Under the pieces are notes generated by a model. That model was not told the origin of the DNA, searched no databases, and saw nothing but the letters and a program-made list of their open reading frames with translations. Of a stretch of DNA of 35,940 nucleotides, positions 1 through 8,599 are shown piece after piece. Source of the stretch: RGIG8306 sp964566025 (GTDB lineage Bacteria > Bacillota > Clostridia > Lachnospirales > Lachnospiraceae); the NCBI GenBank assembly GCA_964566025.1, contig CAZMHF010000018.1, forward strand, positions 1 to 35,940. The letters are read 5' to 3'. Made by a program: the position numbers and the translations under genes. How positions within the stretch are numbered: the stretch's first letter is position 1; each line of letters begins with the position of its first letter.

Positions 1-140
1 AACTTACCCCCACCCTCTTGCGGGAAATGATTGAGAAAATCGTCGTGCATGAGTGTAGCTATGACGAGAACGGCACCCGCAGGCAGGACATTGAGATTTA
101 TTACAGCTTTGTCGGCAAGATTGACTTGCCCGAAGCCTAA
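1..140 (+). CDS. Large serine recombinase, C-terminal end only (partial)
   Basis: The frame that starts at base 3 reads into the window from the left and stops with TAA at 138-140, giving about 45 residues. The tail contains LREMIEKIVVHE followed by DIEIYYSFVGKIDLPEA, which resembles the C-terminal DUF4368-type end of TndX-like large serine recombinases of Clostridia; that family excises and integrates mobile elements. The catalytic resolvase domain lies outside the window. In such elements the recombinase gene commonly sits at one end of the element, and here Maff2 coding sequence begins only 86 bp after the stop, which fits an element boundary at about 226. The call rests on a short tail, so the exact subfamily is uncertain. 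Confidence 0.75.
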   Translation, partial: LTPTLLREMIEKIVVHECSYDENGTRRQDIEIYYSFVGKIDLPEA

Positions 141-147
141 CGCCCGA

Positions 148-196
148 CCTATCCGACACAATGGCCAAGTGCCGGATAGGAACGGCAAAATTTTTT
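148..196 (+). terminator. Putative terminator after the recombinase gene
   Basis: CCTATCCG (148-155) and CGGATAGG (173-180) form a perfect 8-bp stem with a 17-nt loop. A T-run at 191-196 follows 10 nt later. It starts 7 nt after the recombinase stop. The large loop and the displaced T-run make it a weaker example of an intrinsic terminator; it could also be a recombination-end structure. Confidence 0.45.
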
Positions 197-226
197 ACAC
201 TTCTATTACTTCTTTATCACACATAA

Positions 227-319
227 GCAAAGTCACAGGGAATGAAACAGCTTATGGCTGGTGGAGGTGTGGCAATGATTGGAGTTACACTTGTTCCACT
301 TCTTTCCGGTTTGTTTTAA
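227..319 (+). pseudogene. Maff2-type mobile-element membrane protein, 5'-truncated remnant
   Basis: Reading from 227 (GCA AAG TCA CAG) gives AKSQGMKQLMAGGGVAMIGV and ends in LLSGLF with TAA at 317-319, about 30 residues. This matches the C-terminal half of the roughly 65-70-residue Maff2 family of small hydrophobic proteins encoded just upstream of the VirB6-like gene in Tn1549-type conjugative elements. In this frame a stop codon lies immediately upstream (224-226), so the N-terminal half is missing. The break coincides with the end of the recombinase-bearing segment, suggesting that a second element inserted into maff2. The downstream VirB6-like gene begins 20 bp later, as in intact elements. 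Confidence 0.75.
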
Positions 320-339
320 GAAAGGGAAGGTAGAAGTCT

Positions 340-1206
340 ATGAGCTGGATTATAGACAGTTTGAATGACTGGGTAAGGGGTTTGCTCATTGACGGTATCA
401 TGAATAACCTAAGCAATATGCTTGCTTCTGTAAATAATCAAGTAGCAAGTATAGCATCAGATGTTGGAACAACCCCGGCGAATTTTTCGCCGGGAGTCTT
501 TCAAATGATTCGAACGATATCGGAATCGGTTATCATACCGATCGCCGGATTAATACTGACCTTTATCGCTTGTTATGAGCTTATTCAGTTGATTATAGAA
601 CATAACAATCTGGCGAACTTTGAGACCTGGATATTCTTTAAATGGATATTCAAAACCTTTATCGCAGTTACCCTAATCAGCAATACCTTTAATATTACGA
701 TGGCTATCTTTGATGTGGCTCATTATGTCGTTACACGGAGTGCGGGAATTATCACAAATAGTACTGCTTTTGATGAAGCAGCCTTTGATGCTATGAGAAC
801 AACAGTTGAAGCAATGAGTACTGGGGGATTATTCGGACTGTTCTTACAGTCTTCCGTGATCGGTATTACCATGCAGGCATTATCAGCGGTTATATTTGTT
901 ATCGTTTATGGACGTATGATTGAGATTTATCTGATGACAAGTCTTGCACCAATACCTTTTGCGACCTTTGGAAATAAGGAACAGGCCCAGATTGGACAGA
1001 ATTATGTCCGCTCTCTATTTGCACTAGCTTTTCAGGGATTTTTAATTCTCATCTGTGTTGCTATCTATGCAGTATTGATAAGCTCCGTTGCATACAGCAG
1101 TGATATTATAGCGACGCTTTGGGGAATTGTCGGGTACACCGTTTTATTATGTTTTACACTCTTTAAGACCGGATCATTGGCAAAGAGTATTTTTAGTGCA
1201 CATTAG
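340..1206 (+). CDS. VirB6/TrbL-like conjugal transfer membrane protein
   Basis: The 288-residue protein has several hydrophobic segments (about residues 65-90, 100-125, 170-190, 195-210, 225-250 and 255-275). It resembles the VirB6/TrbL-like polytopic channel component encoded in Tn1549/CTn-type integrative and conjugative elements, where it helps form the inner-membrane part of the type IV secretion machine. The ATG at 340 is preceded by AGGGAAGG at 322-330. The gene looks full length and follows the Maff2 remnant as in intact elements. The genes expected next (PrgI-like, VirB4-like ATPase) are missing: 14 bp downstream the sequence changes to an ABC permease fragment. The protein alone cannot support conjugation. 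Confidence 0.8.
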   Translation: MSWIIDSLNDWVRGLLIDGIMNNLSNMLASVNNQVASIASDVGTTPANFSPGVFQMIRTISESVIIPIAGLILTFIACYELIQLIIEHNNLANFETWIFFKWIFKTFIAVTLISNTFNITMAIFDVAHYVVTRSAGIITNSTAFDEAAFDAMRTTVEAMSTGGLFGLFLQSSVIGITMQALSAVIFVIVYGRMIEIYLMTSLAPIPFATFGNKEQAQIGQNYVRSLFALAFQGFLILICVAIYAVLISSVAYSSDIIATLWGIVGYTVLLCFTLFKTGSLAKSIFSAH

Positions 1207-1220
1207 GAAGGAGAGCTTAT

Positions 1221-2231
1221 GTGGTTGACCAATCGATAAGTGCCGTTATTGAAAATGGCTACCTAACCGACCGTTTTCTCTCTCACCTTGAGTCTGAAGA
1301 AGATATCGCCACTAAAACGATTTATCCTGTGATTTTCTTTATCAATGACGAGGAGTTTGAAGCATTAATTCGCAAATACCAATTGGATCGTTCTGATTAT
1401 TTTAATGCCGAAAATCCTTATGGTATTGCGTTAGACCAAATTCGGTATTTTGATGATACAAAACAAAAGTTTATTGAGCTAGATACCTTGTCGGGAGATT
1501 TTTGCGAATATTCCTGTACATTTTGGGGTGATAAGGATGAGGATATTTCATTTTCCTTGCAAACAAATAAAACAATTATTGATTCGCCATTTTATATAAG
1601 ATCAGGTATCTCACAGTTAAATCTTTTGTACCCTATTAGTATGATCGACCACGTTCTGCCTACTAGCGATGCAGATGCATCCTTCTATTATTCATACTTT
1701 TTGGGTTCAAGTGACCATCGTGCTAGCTTTACGGCACTCAAAGCACTTTTAAGTGAAAACAATTTAACATCAAACAACTTGGTCAATTACGCTGAAAATG
1801 AAGAGTCAAATAAAAATTTAATTTCCATTTTGCAGGTGTTTTCATATGGGTTTATCATATTGATTTCCCTAATCGCCGCTGCCAATGTATTCAATACCAT
1901 TTCGACAAATATTCATCTGCGACGAAGAGTGTTTGCCATGTTAAAATCCGTTGGCATGACACAGAAGGACTTTACAAAAATGATGAACTATGAATGCCTT
2001 CTTTATGGCTCAAAGGCGCTTTTGCTTGGCCTTCCTGCATCAGCTGGAATCACGTACTTGATTTACAACTCCATTTCCTATGGTTATGAAACACGTTTTC
2101 GTTTGCCATGGACAGCGATTGGAATTGCCTCTCTTAGCGTATTTCTCGTTGTATTTGCTACAATGCTTTATTCTATGAGTAAAATTAAAAAGGATAACCC
2201 GATTGATGCATTGAAAAACGAAAATATATAA
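1221..2231 (+). pseudogene. ABC transporter permease (FtsX-like), C-terminal fragment
   Basis: The open frame of about 336 codons has an extracellular-looking mixed region (residues 1-200), then three hydrophobic segments near 205-225, 260-285 and 295-315, and ends KKDNPIDALKNENI. The stretch RRRVFAMLKSVGMTQKDF followed by NYECLLYGSKALLLGLPAS is typical of the C-terminal FtsX/MacB-type permease domain of clostridial ABC exporters. Those proteins are normally far longer, with an N-terminal membrane helix and a first FtsX block, so this is a 5'-truncated piece. The frame begins with a GTG embedded in the ATG GAG-AG context left from the conjugative operon; this is probably fortuitous. No cognate ATPase gene is in the window. 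It may be expressed but is unlikely to be functional. Confidence 0.7.
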
Positions 2232-2242
2232 CAAGATTTTTG

Positions 2243-2271
2243 TTGTCTCCTGATTTTTCATATGCTATAAT
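2243..2271 (+). promoter_or_regulatory. Probable promoter of the P-type ATPase gene
   Basis: TTGTCT at 2243-2248 and TATAAT at 2266-2271 are separated by 17 bp. The -10 box carries an extended TG motif (TGC at 2263-2265). It lies 37 bp upstream of the ATPase start. Confidence 0.65.
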
Positions 2272-2307
2272 TTACCTATTCAAGTCAAATATAAAGAGGA
2301 AAATTCA

Positions 2308-4716
2308 TTGAAACGTCCAAAACCTACTACGCGAAATTGGTCCTCCGTCAAGCGATATGAGGCTCCCATTTCTGAAGGATTAACTGAAGAACTTGTCGAA
2401 ACCAGAAAGGCTGCAGGCTTTGTCAACAGCCAAGTTGATTACGCACTAAAATCCGTTAAAGATATTCTCTTCGAGAATATCTTTACGTATTTCAATCTGA
2501 TTTTTTTCATCCTTGGCTTTTTGCTTTGTCTTGTTCGCTCTTATACAAACCTAACATTTTTGCCGATTATTATTATCAATATCGGTATCGGCATTTTTCA
2601 AGGACTTCGTGCAAAACGCATTTTAGATAAGATGAATATGGTTAATGCCCCTCATACTCTTGCGATTCGTAATGGTCAAGAGATATTCATCAAATCAGAC
2701 GAGCTTGTGATTGATGATATTGTTATTTGGCAGGCTGGAAATCAAATATGTGCCGATGCCATTGTTTTAGATGGCGAGGTACAGGTCAATGAATCCCTTC
2801 TAACAGGCGAATCAAATGAAATCCTAAAGAAAAAAGGCGATACCTTAATGTCTGGAAGCTTTATTGTTTCAGGGCGTTGCCATGCGCGACTTGACAAGGT
2901 TGGCGAAGATTCATTTATATCAAAGCTTACGATAGAGGCAAAGACACTCGGAAAAGGTGAACAATCCGAGATGGTTCGCTCCTTAGATAAGCTTGTTAAA
3001 GTCGTTGGTTTTATTATTATTCCTATTGGTCTTGCGCTTTTTTGCCAAAGCTATTATGTTAACAACGAAACCTTTAAAGAAAGTATCATTTCTATGGAGG
3101 CTGCTGTTATCGGCATGATTCCTGAGGGACTTTACTTATTGACCACCTTAGCACTCGGAATGAGTACAATACGCTTAGCACAACAAGGCGTTTATCTTCA
3201 CAATATGAAAAGTATTGAAACCTTAGCACGTGTTAATGTTTTATGTGTTGATAAAACAGGGACGATTACGGAAAACACCATGAGCGTACAAGATATTATC
3301 CCGACTTCCGAATCTCGCGAATCAAAGGAATCACTTATCACGCTGCTTAGCGATTTCTGTGCAGCAATGTCCTCTGACAATAGTACCATGCTTGCACTAA
3401 AAACGTATTTTTCAAACCATACGGGGAGAACTCCTCTTAGCATAACTGGCTTTTCCTCAACCGTTAAATATAGCAGCGTTACCTTTGAAGATGCTGTGTA
3501 TGTACTCGGCGCGCCAGAGATGGTTTTGCGTGATCAATATCTTTTTTACGCAGATCAACTTCAATCGTTTACCGAAAAGGGCTATCGTGTCTTAACATTT
3601 TGCCAATATGATGGCATTATTGATGGAAAAGCTCTTACGGGAAATGTGATCGCGCTTGGTTTCATCCTATTAGCAAACCCCATTCGTCCTGATGCCGAAG
3701 AGACATTTCGCTATTTTGTCGAGCAAGGTGTTGCTATCAAAGTAATTTCTGGCGACAATCCACGAACTGTTTCAGAGGTTGCCAAAAAAGCTGGCATTGT
3801 AGATGCCGACAAATATATTGATGCCACCACGCTTACCGATTACGCATCCACCTTTACGGCATTATCCGAAAACGCTGTCTTCGGACGCGTAACACCCGAA
3901 CAAAAGAAGCTTTTTGTCGAAATTCTCAAGCGTTCTGGCAATACAGTCGCCATGACGGGTGACGGTGTAAATGATATTTTAGCGATGAAAAAGGCCGATT
4001 GCAGTATCGCCATGGCTTCTGGAAACGAGGCCGCCATTCAAGCGGCTCAAGTGGTCTTGGCAAACTCCAACTTTTCTTGTATGCCATCGGTCGTATTGGA
4101 AGGCCGCCGCGTTGTCAATAACCTCCAACGCTCCGCCAGCTTATTTTTAATGAAAAACATCTTTTCTTTGCTAACTGCCATTTTGGCATTGATTTTTGCC
4201 TTTTCCTATCCTCTCGAACCATCACAAATTACCATCGTTAGCGTTTTTACAATTGGTGTACCATCCTTTTTATTGGCCATTGAAAATAACTTTAGTCGAA
4301 TTGAAGGCAATTTCTTAATTAACACGATTTTAAAAGCTTTCCCTGGCGGTTTAACAAATGCTCTCATTGTTGGCGCCGTAGTTGCTTGTGGAATGTACTT
4401 TAACCTTTCGACAAATGACGTGGCCACAACCGCAACGCTCTTACTTGTTTTTGTCGGCTTTATGGTTTTATATAAAATTAGCTATCCGCTAAACCCTTTC
4501 CGCTTTTTTGTATTGGCCATTAATCTAATCGGCGCCATTCTCGCCGTCCTTCTTTTTGGCGAATTCTTTTCATTAACAAAGCTTACATCGACTTGTTTAT
4601 TGCTATTATTTATTTTCTGTTTTGCTGCGGAGTCACTATTTCGTGGATTATCCTTTTTGTGCAATAGACTCGGCATGCGCCTGTTTAAACGCCTTATTAA
4701 AAATCAAGCACCGTAA
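2308..4716 (+). CDS. Cation-transporting P-type ATPase
   Basis: The 802-residue protein is a complete P-type ATPase, which couples ATP hydrolysis to cation transport across the membrane. Visible motifs are TGES (166-169, actuator), PEGL after IGMI (272-275, cation site in membrane helix 4), the phosphorylation motif DKTGT (315-319) and the hinge TGDGVND (550-556). Two N-terminal and about six C-terminal membrane segments frame the catalytic loops. No N-terminal heavy-metal domain or CPC motif is present, which argues against a copper/zinc exporter. The overall form is closest to calcium/magnesium-type or CtpE-like pumps; the substrate is not decidable here. The start is TTG at 2308 with AAAGAGGA at 2293-2300. 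It reads toward a bidirectional terminator shared with the convergent DUF3881 gene. Confidence 0.9.
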   Translation: MKRPKPTTRNWSSVKRYEAPISEGLTEELVETRKAAGFVNSQVDYALKSVKDILFENIFTYFNLIFFILGFLLCLVRSYTNLTFLPIIIINIGIGIFQGLRAKRILDKMNMVNAPHTLAIRNGQEIFIKSDELVIDDIVIWQAGNQICADAIVLDGEVQVNESLLTGESNEILKKKGDTLMSGSFIVSGRCHARLDKVGEDSFISKLTIEAKTLGKGEQSEMVRSLDKLVKVVGFIIIPIGLALFCQSYYVNNETFKESIISMEAAVIGMIPEGLYLLTTLALGMSTIRLAQQGVYLHNMKSIETLARVNVLCVDKTGTITENTMSVQDIIPTSESRESKESLITLLSDFCAAMSSDNSTMLALKTYFSNHTGRTPLSITGFSSTVKYSSVTFEDAVYVLGAPEMVLRDQYLFYADQLQSFTEKGYRVLTFCQYDGIIDGKALTGNVIALGFILLANPIRPDAEETFRYFVEQGVAIKVISGDNPRTVSEVAKKAGIVDADKYIDATTLTDYASTFTALSENAVFGRVTPEQKKLFVEILKRSGNTVAMTGDGVNDILAMKKADCSIAMASGNEAAIQAAQVVLANSNFSCMPSVVLEGRRVVNNLQRSASLFLMKNIFSLLTAILALIFAFSYPLEPSQITIVSVFTIGVPSFLLAIENNFSRIEGNFLINTILKAFPGGLTNALIVGAVVACGMYFNLSTNDVATTATLLLVFVGFMVLYKISYPLNPFRFFVLAINLIGAILAVLLFGEFFSLTKLTSTCLLLLFIFCFAAESLFRGLSFLCNRLGMRLFKRLIKNQAP

Positions 4717-4763
4717 CAGATATTTGCGGAAGCTTATCCTTATAGAATATTTCAAAAATTCAC

Positions 4764-4794
4764 AAAAAAAGAGATGCACAACATCTCTTTTTTT
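4764..4794. terminator. Bidirectional intrinsic terminator (left copy)
   Basis: A run of seven A, then GAGATG, a 5-nt loop CACAA, CATCTC and eight T form a symmetrical hairpin that would work in both directions. It separates the ATPase gene (plus strand) from the convergent DUF3881 operon (minus strand). An identical copy is at 4919-4949 on the other side of the N gap; probably only one exists in the real chromosome. Confidence 0.8.
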
Positions 4795-4816
4795 TGTAAA
4801 TGCTATTCCTTCTTTT

Positions 4817-4916
4817 NNNNNNNNNNNNNNNNNNNNNNNNNNNNNNNNNNNNNNNNNNNNNNNNNNNNNNNNNNNNNNNNNNNNNNNNNNNNNNNNNNNN
4901 NNNNNNNNNNNNNNNN
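4817..4916. other. Scaffold gap of 100 N, probably artificial
   Basis: Exactly 100 N are present. The 55 bases before the gap (4762-4816) are identical to the 55 bases after it (4917-4971). This is what results when two overlapping contigs are joined with a fixed-size placeholder. Open frames that run through the N are meaningless. Confidence 0.9.
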
Positions 4917-4918
4917 AC

Positions 4919-4949
4919 AAAAAAAGAGATGCACAACATCTCTTTTTTT
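4919..4949. terminator. Bidirectional intrinsic terminator (right copy)
   Basis: This has the same hairpin as the copy left of the gap (A7-GAGATG, CACAA loop, CATCTC-T8). On the minus strand it lies about 20 bp after the DUF3881 stop codon and would end the DHHW-MBOAT-DUF3881 transcript. Confidence 0.8.
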
Positions 4950-4970
4950 TGTAAATGCTATTCCTTCTTT

Positions 4971-5843
4971 TTATGTCAATTCCACCGTTCCCTGCATCCA
5001 AATCTTACCCTTGAATCTTCGCCCTACTTTAGGTTCTCCATATAATGTTTTTGTATTAACGACAACTCTAAATAGCATATCATTGCAATTAATTTGCATA
5101 ATGCAAATGCGCTCATTCGTTATTTCATTTATTTCAAATACGAGCTCTTCAATATCACCCATTATTTCGTATTGATCACTTTCGTAACCATGTGGCGCAA
5201 GATAGGAATCAATTACCGTAAATAAATCTTCGTTATTAGCTCGCATAAAAAGGTTTTTCTCGTGTTTTGTGAGAATCTCTACTGCATCTTCATCTCCCTC
5301 ACATGCCCTTTCAATTAATTTTGCTCGTTCGCCAAAATAATCGTGCGTTTTTTGAGCTTTTCTGCTTTTGTGAATAGGAAATAATATTTTTCCTTCCACA
5401 GCCAATCCCGTAAGACAAATTGCTTTGTCCTCTATTCTATCAAATCGTATGCATTTTCGCATAGTTAGTTGCGCATAATTTAGCAAGTTAAAGATAAGCG
5501 AAAAGCCTATCCGATTGTCATCTACACATCCATAATAGGATGCTCGTTCACTTTTTCGACTAATCTTGCAGCTTTCCTTTGTTGAAATATAGCCGTTGCC
5601 TTCATAGTATGGGTAGTAAAAACTTCTCTCAAATTGACCATTGATCATATGACCGCTTATGGCAATTCCTACACCCAAGGGATATCCATATATAATCTCT
5701 CTTTTATAAATTACGAGTGGGTTTTCATCGTCCTCTCTTAAAACAACGGTCTCTCCTGGATTGTCTTGTATCTCCTTTAGAAGTTGCAAAACATCCATTT
5801 CATCATATTTTGAAAATCCTATGCTTTGTAAATATGTATGCAC
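4971..5843 (-). CDS. DUF3881 family protein
   Basis: The 290-residue soluble protein has no signal peptide or membrane segment. The N-terminus HTYLQSIGFSKY and the overall pattern resemble the DUF3881 family, known to me mainly from Lachnospiraceae and of unknown function. The start is GTG at 5843, supported by AGAGGAG 6 nt upstream; there is no ATG at that end. It begins only 11 bp after the stop of the MBOAT gene, so it is almost certainly the last gene of that operon. Its stop codon overlaps the edge of the 55-bp sequence duplicated across the scaffold gap, but the reading frame itself is intact. Confidence 0.75.
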   Translation of the reverse strand: MHTYLQSIGFSKYDEMDVLQLLKEIQDNPGETVVLREDDENPLVIYKREIIYGYPLGVGIAISGHMINGQFERSFYYPYYEGNGYISTKESCKISRKSERASYYGCVDDNRIGFSLIFNLLNYAQLTMRKCIRFDRIEDKAICLTGLAVEGKILFPIHKSRKAQKTHDYFGERAKLIERACEGDEDAVEILTKHEKNLFMRANNEDLFTVIDSYLAPHGYESDQYEIMGDIEELVFEINEITNERICIMQINCNDMLFRVVVNTKTLYGEPKVGRRFKGKIWMQGTVELT

Positions 5844-5854
5844 TGTTCACTCCT

Positions 5855-7279
5855 CTAAAAATTAAAATAAATAAATGGGTTGTGCGCTCCCATAATTAAA
5901 AATGATACTGACCACATAAAACAGAACAAATAAAACAGTATCATCGCTGTATCGGCTGCGATACTAACGGCTTTGATCTTTGATTCCTTTAGCTTTCTTC
6001 CCAATGTCGCAAACAATGGTGTCGAGCATAAGATTCCTGCAACTAACAATACGCCGTACTGCTGAAAATTCATAATCGTACTGTCGCAGCTTAATGCATT
6101 GTTCGTCAATCCAAACATGGATTTCATATATTCAAATGCAGCTGGCAATGTTAACGCTCTAAACAACACCCATCCAAGCAACACACAAAGCAATGTAAAT
6201 ACACGATAAATCCCTTTCGTCCATGTCGCTTTAAATTTATTTGGATAGTTCGTTAGTTTTTCAAATGTCAATATAACAAAATACAATAGCCCCCACATAA
6301 TAAAATTCCAGCTTGCACCATGCCAAAATCCTGTAAGGAACCAAACCACGAAAAGATTGAAAATCAATCGTTTTTTTGTCTTAACTCTAGATCCACCTAA
6401 TGGAAAATACACATAGTCGCGGAACCACTGGCCAAGCGACATATGCCATCGTCTCCAAAATTCAGAAACGGACTTAGATATATAAGGATAATTGAAATTC
6501 TCAAGAAAGTCAAATCCGAACATTTTTCCAAGACCAATTGCCATATCAGAATAGCCTGAAAAATCAAAGAAAATTTGTAGCGCATAGGCAAGTGCACCTA
6601 ACCAAGCAAATGCGACCGATCGCGATCCATCTGTCACTAAAAAAGCTCTGTCGGCTGCAATGGCTACATTGTTCGCAATCAATACTTTTTTCGAAAATCC
6701 AATAATAAAGCGTTTTACACCTTCACTAAATTTGTCGAATGTAATCGTTCGCTGAATAATTTGCGCTTCAACATCTTTATAGCGTACAATTGGCCCCGCA
6801 ATTAGTTGTGGGAAAAACGCGATATAAAGCCCCACATTTTGAGGCAACTTTTGTACAGGAACATCGCTTCGATATACATCTATAACATACGACATGGCTT
6901 GAAATGTAAAAAACGAAATACCAATTGGCAATGCTAGCTTGTATAATTTCAAATCGAATCCGAACCTATTTATATCGGCAATAAAGAAATCTAGGTATTT
7001 ATAAACAAAGAGCAAGCCTAAATTCCCCACCACACAAAAAGCCATAAACATATTCATCATTTTCTTATTTTGACGAGCACAATCCACCAAAATTGCCATA
7101 ATATAATTGAACACAATCGATCCAATCATGACAAGTACAAATTTTGGTTCTCCCCATGCATAAAAACCTAAACTCATAATTAACAAAAAGATATTTCGAT
7201 AAGATGGTTTTAGGATATAATATCCCACCAATGTCGCTGGCAAGAACAAAAATAAAAATATATTGCTTGAAAATAACAT
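5855..7279 (-). CDS. MBOAT-family membrane O-acyltransferase (AlgI/DltB-like)
   Basis: The 474-residue polytopic membrane protein belongs to the MBOAT family. AlgI-like members pass acetyl groups across the membrane for O-acetylation of exopolysaccharide or wall polymers. Family landmarks are FWRRWHMSLGQWFRDYVYFP with H279 and FLTGFWHGASWNFIMWG with H320, the presumed catalytic histidine. About ten or more hydrophobic segments span the length. The ATG at 7279 is preceded by CGGAGG at good spacing. The gene lies 40 bp after a DHHW-type partner, the usual AlgI plus AlgJ/AlgX-like pairing, and 11 bp before the DUF3881 gene. The acceptor polymer cannot be told from the sequence. Confidence 0.92.
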   Translation of the reverse strand: MLFSSNIFLFLFLPATLVGYYILKPSYRNIFLLIMSLGFYAWGEPKFVLVMIGSIVFNYIMAILVDCARQNKKMMNMFMAFCVVGNLGLLFVYKYLDFFIADINRFGFDLKLYKLALPIGISFFTFQAMSYVIDVYRSDVPVQKLPQNVGLYIAFFPQLIAGPIVRYKDVEAQIIQRTITFDKFSEGVKRFIIGFSKKVLIANNVAIAADRAFLVTDGSRSVAFAWLGALAYALQIFFDFSGYSDMAIGLGKMFGFDFLENFNYPYISKSVSEFWRRWHMSLGQWFRDYVYFPLGGSRVKTKKRLIFNLFVVWFLTGFWHGASWNFIMWGLLYFVILTFEKLTNYPNKFKATWTKGIYRVFTLLCVLLGWVLFRALTLPAAFEYMKSMFGLTNNALSCDSTIMNFQQYGVLLVAGILCSTPLFATLGRKLKESKIKAVSIAADTAMILFYLFCFMWSVSFLIMGAHNPFIYFNF

Positions 7280-7319
7280 TTTCTACCTCCGTAATTTGAA
7301 TATGTATAGGAATTTCCAA

Positions 7320-8525
7320 TCACTCCTCGCCAAGAAAATCATACGTTGTGTTTTTCTGACTTGGCACTCCTCCACCAATCAAAACAACAATCACATCAGG
7401 TTTAAATGCCTCATATTGTTCCATAAAATCAATTCCGTCATATCGCAAATCTAATTCTAAATATTCTTTGAAAATTAATGAAAAATAGGTAGTTGTTGAA
7501 TTCGTAAACGAATCTCCAATCACCATAACCTTTACATCACTTGGAGCGTTTTTATTTGTATAGTTCATGATTGCACGATCGCCATTTCCATAAGCTCCGT
7601 ACAAATTGCTTGTAAAATAGCCATCTAGATCAAAAACATTCTTTTGGTACGCTATATCATAAAAGCTTCCCTCGTTTTCTATTGAGGAAATCGGTATCGA
7701 CACGACCATATCGCTTGTTTCAAATTTTGGTGTGACAATCGCAATTTCATCAAGTCCACCCCAGAAAATCCCTGTGCGTCTTCCGCCCGATCCCAAAAAA
7801 CGTTTATCCGCTATCGTGAAATTAAATTGCTCTTTATCTGTAAACTTTGGATCAACCGCTTCCATAAATTTGTTTTCCACAAAATAATCGATAAGTTTAC
7901 CATATGCCCAAAACCCTGTTTCTGGACGCCAATGATGATCCGTGTCAAAATACGCTTCCTTATGATTAATTCCTTCTTCGTGAAGCATTTTTCTAAAATC
8001 TAAATAAGGCACCTCATTTGTTTCTAATCCTGCAAGTAATTTATCGCAAGCAATGTTTGGGTAATTCACATAGCCTGTTGGCATCAAATCTTCGTAGTTA
8101 GAAATCTGAAATGGTGCTAATGCAAAAAGAAATTCACCACCTTGCTCCTCTTGAAATTCGTATAGCTTCGTTAATTGCGTAATGGCATTTGTAATACCGG
8201 GCTCCGTCTTGACCCAATCACCAATTTGTCCATTGTTCAATTTCAAGACACCATTTGACTCCTTTTGCCTCATCAACCTTGCCATAAGACCATTTAAATT
8301 GACATACGTCCCTTTATCAATCAGAAATTCCGTATTATGCTCTAGCATCTTTTGATATCCGTCATCTAATGCGGTTATGATATTTTTATTGCTTTTTTGC
8401 ACATCTTTAAATATGCGTTGTCCTTCCATTGTTGCAATATAAAATATCGCAACAAGAAACACTATTGCGATAATATTTGAAGAATTTAAGTTTTTTATAT
8501 AGGTAACTATTTTTTTTATAGACAT
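7320..8525 (-). CDS. DHHW family protein (AlgJ/AlgX-like, O-acetylation partner of the MBOAT)
   Basis: The 401-residue protein has one N-terminal membrane anchor (about residues 16-32) and an extracytoplasmic SGNH/AlgX-like domain. The diagnostic motif DTDHHWR is at 194-200 (D196, H197, H198, W199), and a GDSF block is at 337-340, the probable nucleophile serine region. In alginate-type systems such proteins take the acetyl group exported by the MBOAT protein and transfer it to the polymer. The gene directly precedes the MBOAT gene. The ATG at 8525 has AGGATAGGA upstream. A weak promoter-like pair (TTGTAT, then TATCCT 17 nt later, minus strand) lies in the 74-bp gap after the upstream B12-related gene. 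Confidence 0.88.
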   Translation of the reverse strand: MSIKKIVTYIKNLNSSNIIAIVFLVAIFYIATMEGQRIFKDVQKSNKNIITALDDGYQKMLEHNTEFLIDKGTYVNLNGLMARLMRQKESNGVLKLNNGQIGDWVKTEPGITNAITQLTKLYEFQEEQGGEFLFALAPFQISNYEDLMPTGYVNYPNIACDKLLAGLETNEVPYLDFRKMLHEEGINHKEAYFDTDHHWRPETGFWAYGKLIDYFVENKFMEAVDPKFTDKEQFNFTIADKRFLGSGGRRTGIFWGGLDEIAIVTPKFETSDMVVSIPISSIENEGSFYDIAYQKNVFDLDGYFTSNLYGAYGNGDRAIMNYTNKNAPSDVKVMVIGDSFTNSTTTYFSLIFKEYLELDLRYDGIDFMEQYEAFKPDVIVVLIGGGVPSQKNTTYDFLGEE

Positions 8526-8599
8526 CCCATCCTATCCTTTGTTTTCTAAATTTTCTTTCTCGTATAGGATAACAAATTTAAACATCTTATACAACCGTT

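Noticed and set aside
31..333. Open frame of 100 codons at the left end
   Set aside because: It overlaps the recombinase tail and the Maff2 remnant in another frame; both of those match known families, this one does not.
1219..1239. ATG with good ribosome binding site after the VirB6-like gene
   Set aside because: Its frame stops after six codons; it is the leftover start of a lost conjugation gene or chance.
3220..3235. Further parS-like CACGTG motifs (also near 13900 and 18090)
   Set aside because: Only the central six bases match; the flanking bases do not fit the 16-bp parS palindrome and they lie in coding sequence.
4622..5175. Open frames running through the N gap on both strands
   Set aside because: They are open only because N codons are not stops; the flanks are a duplicated terminator.
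8545..8595. Independent promoter for the DHHW-MBOAT operon
   Set aside because: Only a weak TTGTAT/TATCCT pair was found and no terminator separates it from the upstream gene, so read-through is possible.
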